64,000 nucleotides of DNA from Taudactylus pleione (lineage: Eukaryota; Chordata; Amphibia; Anura; Myobatrachidae). The stretch is taken from NCBI GenBank assembly GCA_031769625.1, contig JAUIMM010000535.1:558001-622000 (forward strand), read 5' to 3'. The notes below the pieces were generated by a model that was not told the DNA's origin, made no database searches, and saw only the letters and a list, made by a program, of their open reading frames with translations. Within the stretch, counting starts at the first letter, position 1. Every line of letters begins with the position of its first letter. Made by a program: the position numbers and the translations under genes. Below are positions 33,797-45,759 of the stretch, in pieces.

Positions 33797-34100
33797 TGTA
33801 TGTTACCATGTGAAAGTGCATCAGGGGAGACAGTGTCTGATTGTGTGAGCCATGTTTCTATTATCACCAGAAGGTTGAGGTTAGTTGAAATAAAGAGGTC
33901 ATGGATAGATGTTAGTTTGTTGCAAACAGAGCATGAATTCCATAAGGCATATTTTAGTGACTTGGAGGGTGAAGGAAGGCACTCACTGTTTATAAGGTTA
34001 GCTGGATTTATAGTTTGTTGTGTGTGTGGCATGTGGGTTGGACCTATATTTGGTGATATGTCACCAGCTAATAGAAGCAGCAGGAGAGAGATATAAATAT
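33553..34100 (-). pseudogene. L2-like ORF2 start: 2A-like motif and endonuclease N-terminus
   Basis: Minus-strand reading: a Leu-rich run (ISLLLLLLAGDISPNIGPT), then an APE endonuclease start (ALWNSCSVCNKLTSIHDLF, NLLVIIETWLTQSD), a GVGILMSQSF block and AIYHPPGSP. Met-rich start choice is unclear. The best in-frame ATG is at 34,032, but homology continues upstream. GDISPNIGP (34,039-34,065) resembles the 2A ribosome-skipping motif known at this place in some L2/CR1 LINEs, with Ile replacing the essential Pro. The frame ends in repeat sequence at 33,580. Confidence 0.75.
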
Positions 34101-35105
34101 ATTTGTGGGATTTGTCTGAAATATTTTTTGTTTACAAGTTGTGGATGTTATTGTCAATGTGTATAGATAAGTTAAAAGCTCATGTCTGTTTGTAAGAAGA
34201 GAGAATATTATTGAGGCAGCAGTATGTATAGAAGGATGAGCTACAGGGAGAGTAAAGGATTTAGTAGTCTTAGAGATGAATCCATGGAGTGAGATTATTA
34301 AAAATAAGTTTTTGATACATTGTTTTATCAAAACATTCAAAAATATAGAACACACAAACTACTGTTAAGTAATTATATTGTAATTACCTGGTCTTTGATG
34401 TTGTTCAATGTTTGTTCAACTGTTTTTTAACTGTTACATAAATTACACTTCATGTTATAATACACTTGGTGCTAATAATACACGGCTGCCATCATCATCC
34501 ACAGTTGCCTCTAGACTGATTCAAAACTTAAAGTAAGTCTGATTGAGACATGCTACAGCTGAGCACAAATGCTCCACTAATCAAAGAATAAATTTAGGAT
34601 TGGGTTTGTGTAAACACAAGCAGTATCCTACAATAAACTAGGCTCCACTGAACAACATCCCCCACCCAGGTAATACCAATTACAATCAATTCATTACAGG
34701 TTGGAGATGCAGAGTTTGAAAATGCTGGTTGGAAGATTCACTTACATCTAAAACAGAAGAATAATAGTATAGATTGGAGTTGCAGAGTTTGAAAATGCTG
34801 GTTGGAAGATTCAGATACCTGGGAGATGAAATGAGAAGATAGAATCAAAGATGGGACTACTTAAAAAACTTTCCCATTCTCTCCACATCAATTTCAACAT
34901 CCTAGGAAGGGTAAGAGTTGCAACAATGAAGGGACAGGATTCTGCCCTTTAGTTCACTCCCATATACATTAAAACATTTTTTTGGCTACGTTGTTTTCAT
35001 CTACACACTTATGCTTCAAATAATAGAGATTCATTTTATTGTGTTTTTTCTACTATTAGTTTTGTTTTTCCTTTTTCTTCATAATCCTGGTTAAATGTTT
35101 TATTG
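34101..35105. other. Upstream of LINE; no gene identified
   Basis: This probably includes the 5' part of the LINE (to about 34,360). A direct repeat of about 45 bp (GGAGTTGCAGAGTTTGAAAA, TGCTGGTTGGAAGATTCA) is at 34,704-34,740 and 34,775-34,812. Nothing else is recognisable. Confidence 0.45.
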
Positions 35106-35109
35106 TAAA

Positions 35110-36225
35110 CTAGCTGGAGTACCCGGCGTTGCCTGGGATTTTAAGAATGTTTGTTTACACATCATCCTCCAACAAACCTCTCCTTAGGCAGGCCTCATGA
35201 AAAGTGTGACAAACTTCCCCATCAACAGTCCTAAGGTCTTTGAATAAAGTAGGACCTGTAATGGTGTAAAGCAAACTTCAGAGATAGAAGTAGGATGTAC
35301 AGTGTAAACACGGCCAAGAGCTTCTGTTGCTCTGACACCAGGATGACCATCTACAGCGACTCCCTGTTTTCTGCGCAGAAAAACTTTGAGAGAAGCATTC
35401 CATGTTTAATATTTTGGCAGCTCACAGTACAGCAGGGTCCTTGCAAAGTCATCATTTTGACACAGTTGAAAGAAAGAAGTAAATGTTGTTGCGTAATTTG
35501 GTATAGTCAGAGATCTTGAGATTGCTGGCAAAGCCTGCTAAAGTTCTCTTCAATGATAAACATTAAGAACATGACAACACAAAATGCTTGCTCCGAGGCC
35601 CTACCAATATGCCGTGAGGCCAAACAATGAGTGTCCAGCCAAAATTAAGGTTTTAAATTAATTAAAAATGAACAGTAATTTCGATTTTAAAAATTTTTTA
35701 GTTGCCTCCACCATGTTTTAATATGCTCATATGTAAAATGTCAAGATCTTCGCTTGTAAACTGTGAATTTGTATAGAAAGACAGAAGTACAGAAGGACAA
35801 ATTTTCGCTTTGATATAGTAGAGAAGATAGAAAAGAAAAAATAGTAGATAAGCTTAATTCTTTTGTAATTCAGTACCTATCTGTAGAGGGCGAATGCTAA
35901 GCAAAAATTGTGGTTTTTAATAAATTAAAAAGCAACCGTAATTAATTTAAATTTAGTAGAGGAGATAGAAAAGAAAAAATAGTAGATAAGCTATATCCTT
36001 TTGTAATTCCACACCTGACCTGTAGAGGGCGAATGCTAAGCAAAAATTGTGGTTTTTCATTAATTGAAAATTAACAGTAATTTCGATTTCGCAATTTTTT
36101 AGATGTCTCCGCAGTGTTTTAATACGCTCATATGTAAAATTTCACAATCGTGTCTTGTAAACTGTGGATTTGTATAGAAAGATAGAAGGACAAATTTTTG
36201 CTTTTATATGGTAGACAATCCAATG
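35110..36225. repeat. Unclassified interspersed repeat with internal duplications
   Basis: It starts ACTAGCTGGAGTACCCGGCG and forms a small ACCCGGCGTTGCCTGGG hairpin. Units with TGTAGAGGGCGAATGCTAAG and CAAAAATTGTGGTTTTT recur near 35,885 and 36,025. Units with TTTTAATACGCTCATATGTA recur near 35,717 and 36,117. No protein was readable. I have seen end sequences like ACCCGGCGTTGCC described only as repeats and cannot name the class. Confidence 0.55.
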
Positions 36226-37590
36226 GTATCTAACACTAAGGTTGCATACAATATAATTTTTATTTATGTTTTAATGTTACTGTGAATATTGCAACATTTA
36301 ATATTTTGAGCACTGTGACTCAAAGTATTATATTGTACAGATACACACACCTACTTATAACTTTTCAACCAACAAATCAAATCAGTAACAAATATAATAC
36401 CTATACCATCCTTCTTGAGCACAGATCTTCATTACTTATATTGGTAGTACTATCAATCTACCCTTCTTAAGAATAGCCTCTCATCCCCTCATAAATAGTG
36501 CATTCCTACTCTGTCATTGCACCTCTAAACCCACTTCCACTTGTCAGAGTAAATGTGAGATTTGAGAATAGAACACTTTACTGTGACATAACCAAGCTTT
36601 ACACTCCAAGCACAACTCCAAACTCATCACAGCAGCAACTGGCAGCTTCAATAACACTACCGGGGCATTAAAATACAGGATGAGTGACATTATGTTTTAG
36701 GTATACCTCCCAATTGTTATAGGGATAGTCCCACATTGTTGTCCTACTATCTTGCTAGCAGATACAGCATGTCTGTTCCATGGTGAGAAAGATGGATTGC
36801 ATAGCAGTGGTGGCAAGGTGTTGCATGAACATTTAATAGGTTTTTGGAAGGGAAGAAGGGGTACATAAGGGGAAACCAATTGCTGAATGAACACTAGGAA
36901 AGACACTGAATGTGTGACTCCTTCCCATCTTCAGGCTGTCATGCCCCCCATTGTAATGTGGCATGCTCCTATACTGATTCATGGATTTGAAATATTGGGA
37001 GGTATATTTTAGGTAACACATAACTATTGCCACTTACCACTAGCTTAGGCTGGCCTAACTGTAGCACTGCCCATGTAGGTATTGCTTCTTCCACTTTGAT
37101 GAAGTCCTAGATGGCCACAATACTACTTTTTCTGGCCTATGGACTGGAAGTAAGGAGAACTTGGCTTGCATAAGTAAACAGCTAAACATCTGTTGGGCTC
37201 TTAGTGGCAGAAATGATGGAAATTGTGAAAACATGGAGGTTGAGTAAAGCAGATGTCATTTTATTATTATGGAGAGTAGTAGTAAAATATTTCATGTTTA
37301 GATACACTAAAACTTTAATAAAATAAGTTTGCTAAAATATAGGTCAAATTCTAATTTTCATGTATCTGTGTTTTAAGTCCATCGACATAGCCATTGGCTT
37401 AGGCACAAATCACAAACAGGACCAACACCCCCCCATTTACTGAAACATTCCACTTCCCACCAACAAATGGCTATAGTGTGTCAATCATGCTGTGAGTTAG
37501 TTCACAGTGCAACTGGAGCCACAACAGCATTGTTGCACATGCTCACTGCAGCTCTGGTGAATACCCAAAGACAAAATCATGGGATAATTT
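36226..37590. other. No gene seen
   Basis: This is unique-looking, AT-rich sequence with short open frames only. I see nothing I can support. Confidence 0.6.
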
Positions 37591-38021
37591 TAGAGATGTG
37601 TGCTGGACCATTTTTTCAGTTTTTGGTTCTAAATCATTGTCCGGTTTTGGATTTTTTCCAAAAATGACAAATAGTAAAATCATATAATTTGAGCTTTTTT
37701 ATTGTTCCTGGAGTATTACTAACATCAATAACATTTATTTCCATTAATTTACAGTAAATTTTGACCACCTCACAACTCACAATATTGTTTCCATCCAGGT
37801 TATGCCAAAAGGTTGCAATGAGCTAACTGGCTGACTAAGCTAATCGACAGCAGTGGGTGGCACAAATGTTTTATTAATCAAGAGGCCTGAGGGAGATAGA
37901 GTTTGTATGTAATTTAAGGCAGGGAAAGGAAGGGCTGATTCATAGTAAATTGATTTAATTTTTTGATATTGAAGCAAATTTATGAGGGAGGAGGGGAGAG
38001 CACAGGTGAACAACATGTCCC

Positions 38022-38237
38022 ATGTTTTGCCAACAACATCAACTTGGAGGTGAGGCATTTACAAAAAATATTTTAATCATTCACATCAGTCCTTGCCCCA
38101 GTTTAGCTCTTCGGTGGTTCCAATTTTTTTTAAAAAATCAAAAGGGCATGCATAAGATGTTATCTGTGGCCATAAAAATGTCTGGACATTTTTGCCATTC
38201 ATCAATCACATGTAGAAACTTTCAGCAGCTTCGGTAG
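38022..38237 (+). pseudogene. hAT transposase fragment, opposite orientation
   Basis: The plus-strand translation FLKNQKGMHKMLSVAIKMSG and then HFCHSSIT, RNFQQL aligns with the FLKSDRDMQDTLWVARKISG region of copy 1. Its strand is opposite to the rest of copy 2, so it came from a separate insertion or a local inversion. Confidence 0.75.
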
Positions 38238-38763
38238 TTAAACTTCCCACATGGCATATCTAAGAAAGAGAATGGCACTGCAGGGGCAGGCAGGAAGGCA
38301 GTTTAATAAACTATAACAATAATGTTTGTCATCTACACAAAAAGACAGTCAGCAATGCCCCAATCATCACATAATGCAAAGAAAAGAGGTGCAAGATGAA
38401 ATTGTCCTTGGGCCCTCCCACCAACCAAGTAATGCTTGTGTTGCACCTGTCCATTTACAGTAGATTCTTGAATGGGTGGAAGAACTATTAATGTGGCAGC
38501 ACTCAAAACAGAAGCTCTGAATAGGAAGGGAGCAGAGGGATTCTTAAAGTCTGGTACTAAGGATCTCTCATCATCATGCTTCTCGGATTATGTATGGGAA
38601 GGCTGGGAAGGGAGGGGGAGGAACATCTCCACCATCACAAAATATCCTCTCCATTTGGTGCTTGGGTTGCATCTGACCAAACATGGAAGTTATTAACAAG
38701 CTCATCTGTTGATACATATTGGAATGAAAGTTTAAGGAAAAAGGCAACCATGTTGGTATATAC

Positions 38764-38953
38764 CACAGGTTCTCAAAACAAAAACAGTGCATGTTTTCCA
38801 GATCTTCTCACAGAATTGCAAGTGAAATAATTATCTCCACATGTGGATCTCTTAAAATATGTCAATGAGTAATGAATACACCTGTGCACCTGCTGGGTGA
38901 CCAGGAAAACATGACCTGTGTGGGGTCCTGAGGACCAAGTTTGAGAACAACTG
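38764..38953. mobile_element. hAT-type MITE, 190 bp, exact 8-bp duplication
   Basis: GTATATAC flanks both sides (38,756-38,763; 38,954-38,961). The ends read CACAGGTTCTCAAAAC and, on the other strand, CAGTTGTTCTCAAACTTGG, followed by CCTCAGGACCCC. An 8-bp duplication and CA-start ends fit the hAT superfamily. Confidence 0.88.
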
Positions 38954-39659
38954 GTATATACTAATCAAGGTGAAAAAGGCATAAAATTATTTTGCAAGTA
39001 TAACTATTAGTGATATTAATTGAAATAAATACAGTATGAAACAAAAAAAATGTAAGCATCAGAGCAGCGGCACAAACGCATGACAGTTTAAAAAATATAA
39101 GACATCTATGAAACATTGTCACAGAGCAGTGGCAGACAGGATGGCAGTTTAATAAACTATAAAAATGGCAGTCAGCAATACCCCAAACAGCGCATAATGC
39201 AAAGAAAAGAGGTGCAAGATGGAATTGTCCTTGAGCCCGTCCACCCACACTTCTGTTGTATATATTAAACAGGGCATGCACAGTTTAACAAACCAATCAC
39301 TTCAGCGACAGGGACTGCCAATTGTGGCTGAAGTGATTTGGTTGTTTGGGTCCCCACAAAACAAGCTACAAATGGGCATAAGGCAGCTAGCAATATTGTT
39401 AATCCCACAAGTTGGAACTGGAAGCGGTAATTCTCCTCATCTGATTCCTCACCCTCATCAGTGTGTACAGTACATCATCATCACACATTATATACTTGTA
39501 CCTGCTGGAATCAACCATTACAGGTACCTCTATTTTTTTTTTTACATAATTTGTGGTAAAGGTCTTCCTCATGGAATTTCCAAATCATTTTGATGACCAG
39601 CATCTTTCTCACATTTTAAGGATGCAGCCTCATATGCAGATCGCTGATAAGATTCCCAG

Positions 39660-42101
39660 ATGTGCTAAAAACTCTTTCTGAGTACACACTGGAGGGTGAG
39701 CAGCTTAGTTAATGCAAAGCAAGTCTGTACAAGGGCCTCCAAATTGCCTTTTTGTCTTTCCAGTAGTCAAAGAGACTCTGTTACATGCCTATATGTAAGG
39801 TGTCATGAAAATAATCCTCCACCATTCTTTGAATGGTGACCCTATTAGATGGAGTTCTGGTAGCGGTAACTAATTTTCAGCAATTCTTTTATACCTGACC
39901 AGATGTCATAATGTTGTGTTGACTTCTCAGCATCATCACTAAATTTTTTAGGAAAGCTGAGTTTTTTCCTTGCAGCTGCCAGAGAAACTGAAGAAGGAGA
40001 TGTTGTCATGTTGTGTACCACATGAGTTGCCAACTTGCTCACCAGGAGATATTTGTGTCTCTTAAGATCTGGGTCAGTTGGAAAGAAAGACATGATATAT
40101 GACTTAAAAATAGGATCAAACACATTCTCCAAAATGTAGTAATATTGGCAACCCTTGGACCCTGGTGAAGTGAACAAAGAACTTAATCTACAAGTCTGAC
40201 ATATTTAGGAGAATTGCTTTGGTTAATCTCCTCCTTCAGTTTCTTGAGCTGATTTTCCAGAAGCCTAATTAGGGGAATTAACTGACTCAAGCAAGCATTG
40301 TCTGAACGCACTTCACAGGTGGCTACTTCAAAGGGTTTAAGCACCTTGCACAAGACAGAAAGCATTCTCCATTCACTGGACTAAGGAAAACTCCCCCTTC
40401 TCTCTCAATGTCATGGCTTGTTGTACAGCTGTGGATGGATTTTTGCTGTTCATCCATCTGCTGAAGCATATAAATGGTGGAATTCCACCTGGTTACACCT
40501 CTTGCTTCAGTTGGTGACAGTGCAAATTCAACTGTTCTTGCAGAAACTGCAATCTCCTGCATGCTGTGGCAGAATGGCAAAAAAGACCTGGAATTTTTCG
40601 GGCCACAGACAGCATCTCCTGCATGCCCCTGTGATTTAAAATAAAATCCTGTACCACCAAGTTGATTGTGTGAGCAAAACATGGGATGTGTTGGAATTCA
40701 CCCAGCTGTTATGCTCTCACAATATTGGTAGCATTGTCAGAAGTCACACATCCTGAGGAGAGTCCAAGTGGGATAAGCCATTTTGCTATGACATACCAGG
40801 TTGTCAGCAGTATGGCTCTTAGTGAAGCCGGTGATACACAGACTAGCCTGCCTCTAAATAAGCTGGTGTTGTTTGTTAGATACAGCTGCTGTTGCTGCTA
40901 ATGACAACTCACCCAACCAGTGGGCTGTCACAGTCATGTAATCTTTAGTTTGCACACTACTGCTTGTCCACATATCTGTGGTTAGGTGGACACTGGGTAT
41001 TGTGGCAATTTGTAGGATAGTAATTAGGTTTTTTTAACTCTTGGTATAGTCTAGGAATGGCTATTTGGGTAAAATGGAACAAAGATGGAATTTGGTACCG
41101 GGGAAACAGGATCTCAATTAAACTGTGTGAAAACCACTGAATTACTGGTGGATATTGGATGCAGATCTAATACTATCATAGCCATGATGGCATCAGTGAT
41201 TTGCTGTGCAACTGAGTGAGAGCTGTCATAATTGCTTCCCCTTGCAAAGAATTGTTTCAAAGGCAATTGTTTTTTTTTAAATCTAGTACTGTTCTTGGTC
41301 TTCTTCTCGGAAGATCCATCCCCAGCAGCAGCAGGCCTAGCACTGAGGGATTCTTCTGAGGAATCCTGATTAGAGTAGGAGTCACCTAGCCTTAACAAAT
41401 TGGATGCAGGCCTACCTCTGTTCATTACTATAATCAAGATGAAGGTGTTTGACAGTAGAGATTGCAGGTGCATGACAGAAGGGAGCTATCTGATGCTGGA
41501 TTGCTTGTAATTTTTTAGCATTAGTTTCTGATATTTTCAAAAAAGTTTCATGAGTTCACTGCAAATGATGTAACATGGAGGAGGTTCCTAGATGGTTAAT
41601 GTCCCTACCTCTATTTACCGTAGTTTCACAATCACTACAGATGGCTTGAAAATTGTTGCCAGGATTTGGCCAAGATCTACTTCCACTGGTGTCTAACTTA
41701 CACAAACAACATCCTCATCCTCAACATCCTCATTAGCGCCACACATACTTTTGCACTTCCTTGGTGGCATCCTCATTTTCAATTTTATCAGCTATATTTG
41801 TGCTGCTCATCCCCACATTTGCAGAGGGAGCAGAAATAGTGGAAGGTGGCTTGTCTGCAAGCACAACAGTATCAGAAAGGTCAGGCTCACACATACCACT
41901 CGTGGACACACTTAGACTCTGAGGGATGTGTGACATTTCTGTTTTTGAATGCACAGTTTGTTCTACTACCTTACTGGTTTTCCCTATTTTTACACCTCTT
42001 CTACTCTCTGAGTGATAAGGTCTTGCATCATCATCTTGACTGGTGGCAGCAGCTGCAGCGACAGTATTTGGTTGCTCTTCTCTAAACTGAACATTATCCA
42101 T
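39660..42101 (-). pseudogene. hAT transposase with BED finger, copy 2, degraded
   Basis: The start is at 42,101 (MDNVQFREEQPNTV). The N-terminal part reads open through the place where copies 1 and 3 have TGA (ATA here) and ends at 41,733. The BED finger is recognisable at 41,560-41,690 (CSDC, then HLGTSSMLHHLQ). The body follows in several frames: SARPAAAGDGSSEKK, FARGSNYDSSHSVAQQIT, RWNSTIYMLQQMDEQQKSI (about 40,430-40,490), CKVLKPFEVATCEV, VFDPIFKSYIMSFFPTD and DIWSGIKELL near 39,870. The dimerisation block at 39,600-39,680 (GNLISDLH-like) is barely readable. At least six breaks are present. Confidence 0.82.
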
Positions 42102-42119
42102 TTTTCAATTTGCAGATCA

Positions 42120-42700
42120 CTGCATGGTTTATATATACACGTGAAAAAATTGCACTTGGGGAAAAAGCACACCAAGCAGGAAAAACAATTCAATTATTTA
42201 ATTATTTTTTTATGTTGCAGCTCTATTCCTACATGGACTGGAGCCACAGGTCTTATACATGCACGTGAACAAAGTGCACCAAACAGTATAAACAATACAA
42301 TTATTTAATTATTTTTTTGATGTTGCAGCTCTATTCCTTCTTGGACTGGAGCCACAGGGCTTATATATGCATGTGAACAAAGTGCACAAAACAGTACAAA
42401 CAATACAATTATTTAATAATTTTTTTATATCACAGCTCTATTCCTGTGTGGACAGGAGCCACAGGGCTTATACAGTATATGCACGTGAACAAAGCACACT
42501 AGGGTAAAGCGTATCAAACAGTACAAACAGTACAAACAATACAAATATTTAATTTATTTTTTTATGTTGCAGCTCTATTCCTGCTGGACTGGAGCCACAG
42601 GGCTTATATATGCACGTGAACAAAATGCACCAAACAGTACAAACAATACAATTATTACTTATTTATTTTTGATGTTGCAGCTCTATTCCTGCATGAAGAT
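42120..42700. repeat. Tandem array of about 105-bp units upstream of hAT copy 2 gene
   Basis: Five units carry GCTCTATTCCTGCATGGACT, GGAGCCACAGGGCTTATA, ATGCACGTGAACAAAGTGCA and ACAGTACAAACAATACAATT. The array resumes at 44,660 after a 1.9 kb insertion. It corresponds in position to the arrays of copies 1 and 3 but the sequence differs. Confidence 0.85.
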
Positions 42701-42778
42701 ACACATTTTGTATATATCAGCTCTCTGAGGTCCTGATTGATTTGTCATTTGTTCTGAATGTAAGGTGTATGATTGTGA

Positions 42779-43027
42779 ATGGTTGTGCAGTATGTGGGAA
42801 GGACTACTAGAGACCTTAAAGTAAGGGTTAACGAGCATATCAGGAATATTAACAAGGTATATAACAAGCATAGCGAATCATATAATTTTAGAACAACACA
42901 TAAATGCAACCCAGAAGGTTTGAAATTCATGGGAATAGAAAGAGTTGAATCAAATTGGAGAGGAGGAAACTATATTAGCATGATTGAGAGTGTAGAAACT
43001 AGATGGATCCATATACTAAAAACCTAA
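42779..43027 (+). pseudogene. PLE GIY-YIG endonuclease fragment D
   Basis: Plus-strand frame of 82 residues: VVQYVGRTTRDLKVRVNEHI matches the second half of the GIY-YIG core (the G-[KR]-T and the Arg/Glu helix). GLKFMGIERVESNWRGGN and ETRWIHILKT follow, which is the PLE C-terminus. It is open to its natural stop at 43,027. The reverse transcriptase that should precede it is absent, because the inverted repeat edge lies right before it. Confidence 0.82.
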
Positions 43028-43162
43028 CGGCTTAAACATTGACCCCCTAATAGCCCAATAGACAGAACTCAAGTTGGAACATAGAGACTGTAAACATCTG
43101 CCTAGATTGTATTGACCATACTATTATACATTAAATTAACACTCCTATAAGTGTACCCATAC

Positions 43163-43457
43163 CCAGGGCCATAACTAGGGTAGTGTGACCAGTGCCATGG
43201 CACAGGGCACAGCAGGACAGGGGGCACTGTTTGGGCCTGTCAATGTTCCTGTTTATTATCATTCTCACTTGTAGCTTCCTCTTCCTTGTCCCCAGCATCT
43301 CCTGGCTGCCCCAGGAGTACCCCTATCTCTTCCCTCACCCTTCCCCACAAGGCCATGGCCCTTTTTCAGGTGCACTATCTTATGTCCCTATTTATAAAAT
43401 GGGGGGGGACCAATGCTCTCTCTGACACAGGGTACCAAAAAGTCTAGTTACGGCCTT
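43163..43457. mobile_element. hAT-type MITE, 295 bp
   Basis: The ends CCAGGGCCATAACTAGGG and (reverse) AAGGCCGTAACTAGAC are flanked by ACCCATAC and GCCCATAC, a 7/8 match for an 8-bp duplication. It inserted in the foldback element, which is in hAT copy 2, so it is among the youngest layers there. Confidence 0.8.
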
Positions 43458-44639
43458 GCCCATACCTTACCCCATTAACCATAAACATGCTGACACTGCA
43501 TATGAGATCCTAGTTGAACTTATGGACCTAACCCAATCCCAAAAATATATATAGGAATCCTTGGACTACTAATAGTGTCACCTACCAGTGCAAAATCATA
43601 GAGAGACAAATAAGGGGATCCAATTCTTGGTAAATATCTGATAGTAATAAATAGTACTGAAATAGAATAACACTGGATCAGCACAACTAGAATGAACATT
43701 TATAGGTTATAAAAGTAATATAAAAATGATTATGGACAGGAAGGAAAAAAAATAGAAAAAATGTTTGATACACATAGAGGAGCATTGGAGTGCCGACTCT
43801 ATATAAATTCATGTGTTGAAACCTATGTTAAATATTATAGATGCATTACACAAATTTGGGTTTATACCTACTGCATATCTATTTATTACTATTTGGACAT
43901 TTCCATGGTAAACTTTATTTATATTTTTATTCCTTTACCTGCTACTGGCATTTTAGTACCTGCACCATGCAGCTGAAGCTGCTTCCATGGGCCAAAATTG
44001 TTTAATAAAAGCAATTCATATTAATTTGATTGCTTCACAAGTCTTCAGTTTACTGTTAATATTGCCCCTCAGACACATGCACACAGCAGCAGTCATGTAT
44101 AAGGGAAGCTGATGGACCAGCAGTACAATGATTAAAACCGGGTAAGTATGTTCCTTTATTCCTACTTACCATATTGCACTATAGTGTCCTATAAGCCCTG
44201 ATAATGCATTTCTGAGGTGGAGAGACTGTTAATATAAGTCATAATAATTTGATGAAATGCTGAAACCCTGTGGACAGAAACACACCACCACTATATCATA
44301 AACCTAAACAATACCCAGCTACAAGTTTTTGCACAGCTGACATAGATTTACTGGACATTTAATTCAAGTAGCGGTTTCAAACAAATTACATTTGTGTGTG
44401 GTCACTTAACTGGATTACAATTGGACAATAAAGAACATCCAAAGAAACCTTTACTGGGTTACACCAGGACTGTGCCATTTTATACAACCATTCACAATTA
44501 TAAACTTTACATTTAGAACAAACAACAAATCAATCAGGACCTCAGGCCACTGATCTATACAAAATGTAGCTTTTCATATACCTTAGCAGGGTTGCGACAC
44601 CTCGCATGTATTGAGCAGCTAGAGGAACAGCATACCCCC

Positions 44640-45235
44640 TAGTAGCACTGACCACCATTAAGTTCTATTCCTTCATGGACTGGAGCCACAGGTCTTTTAT
44701 ATGCATGTGAGCAAAGTGCACTAGGGTAAAGCACACCAAACAGTACAAATAATATAATTATTTCATTTCCTTTTTGATTTTTTTGATGATGTAGCTCTAT
44801 TCAAACTGTGTGGAGTCACAGGGTTTATATATGCACTTGAATGTCTTTACTGATGAACACAGCACAGCCTACATACAGCAGAGTACAGCACAGCATACAG
44901 CAGTAGGCACCCCCTATACACATTGACTAAGAGCAGCACAGCCACTTGTGAGTCTGAAGAAACATCACAGCCTACTGTATATATATAGTACACTACAGCA
45001 GCATACAACACACCATACAACAGTGTGCACCCCCTATACAGATTGACTAAGAGCAGCACAGCCACTTGTGTGTCTGGACACTGCACAGCCTATATACAGA
45101 GGAGTACAGCACAGAATACAGCAGAGTGCAACCCCTATACACATTGACTAAGAGCAGCACAGCCTTTCCTGAGTCTGGACACAGCACAGTATACAGCAGC
45201 ATGGAAATGGAAATAGAGCTGAGTCCTGTCTGCAG
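44640..45235. repeat. Terminal tandem repeats of hAT copy 2
   Basis: One more unit of the 105-bp array (44,660-44,840) is followed by four units of about 85 bp with CACCCCCTATACACATTGAC, TAAGAGCAGCACAGCC and ACTTGTGAGTCTG. The remainder to 45,405 matches the right terminal region of copy 1 (ACCCGCGAGAATCCG, GATGATGTTTTGCC, GAATCCGAGTCAGG). Confidence 0.8.
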
Positions 45236-45405
45236 CACCTTATATAGAAGTCAAGACCCGCGAGAATCCGCCGCTGAGGATGATGTTTTGCCCCAAAGCG
45301 GAATCCGAGTCAGGTGGGAAGACCTGAGCTGCCACTTGGATTGACTTGGATTCCTGATGTTCAGGTGGGTTCGGATTCCAAGGAATCCAAACCGCTCATC
45401 TCTAG

Positions 45406-45759
45406 TTAATTATGACCATTGCCAAATACTGTAGCATGTACCTCTGAAACTGCCTTATTGTTCTATCATACAATTATCTGTATACTGTATTTTATAAAAT
45501 AATAATTTTTAATAGAAGCAGTAAATAATTATTGCTCTTAACAATTTTAACACCGTTTTATTGCCTTTACTACCTGATGTCTGCATTATTATTTGTTTAT
45601 TGTTATTTAATACTTATGCTGTATAATTTATTGGTAGTCCTATTGATTTTACTTGTTACTGTCAGGGAACAGTATATGTAGTACATTTTTAAAGTTTTAC
45701 TTCAATGTTAAAATGGCTGGGCTGCTTTGCAAAACATACATTTATACATAGGAGATTAA
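45406..45759. other. No gene seen
   Basis: The sequence is AT-rich between the hAT end and a MITE. I see nothing in it. Confidence 0.6.

Larger units (their letters stand above)
27957..34100 (-). mobile_element. L2-like non-LTR retrotransposon (LINE), fragmented
   Basis: Minus-strand pieces in the right order are as follows. The endonuclease start is at 34,100-33,580. The endonuclease end and linker are at 30,730-29,769 (MGDFIIPIDS, GHFLDLVFTRLSSV). The reverse transcriptase is at 29,169-27,957 ([50 protein letters not shown]). The segment after 28,090 reads like the RT thumb, ending near LHWLPV. The element is interrupted by a 599-bp MITE at 29,170-29,768 and by 2.8 kb of other repeats at 30,731-33,542. 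Each part has stops. The closest group I know is the L2/CR1 type with an APE endonuclease. Confidence 0.85.
42700..44575. mobile_element. Foldback insertion with PLE sequence inside hAT copy 2
   Basis: The first about 85 bp (ACATTTTGTATATATCAG, GAGGTCCTGATTGATTTGT) are the inverted repeat of the last about 85 bp (44,490-44,575; ACAAATCAATCAGGACCTCA). It interrupts the 105-bp tandem array. It holds a GIY-YIG fragment (42,779-43,027) and a hAT-type MITE. PLEs are known to carry terminal repeats in either orientation, so an incomplete PLE is the best guess. Confidence 0.65.
37591..45405 (-). mobile_element. hAT (ZBED-type) transposon, copy 2, old and nested
   Basis: The ends TAGAGATGTGTGCTGGACC and (reverse strand) TAGAGATGAGCGGTTTGG are flanked by GATAATTT and GTTAATTA, a 6/8 match to an 8-bp duplication. 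The layout mirrors copy 1: terminal region, minus-strand transposase (39,660-41,480), BED part (41,560-42,101) and upstream tandem arrays. It is expanded by a hAT fragment in opposite orientation, two hAT MITEs, a duplicated terminal region (38,270-38,460 and 39,115-39,290), and a foldback with PLE sequence (42,700-44,575). More diverged than copies 1 and 3. Confidence 0.82.
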
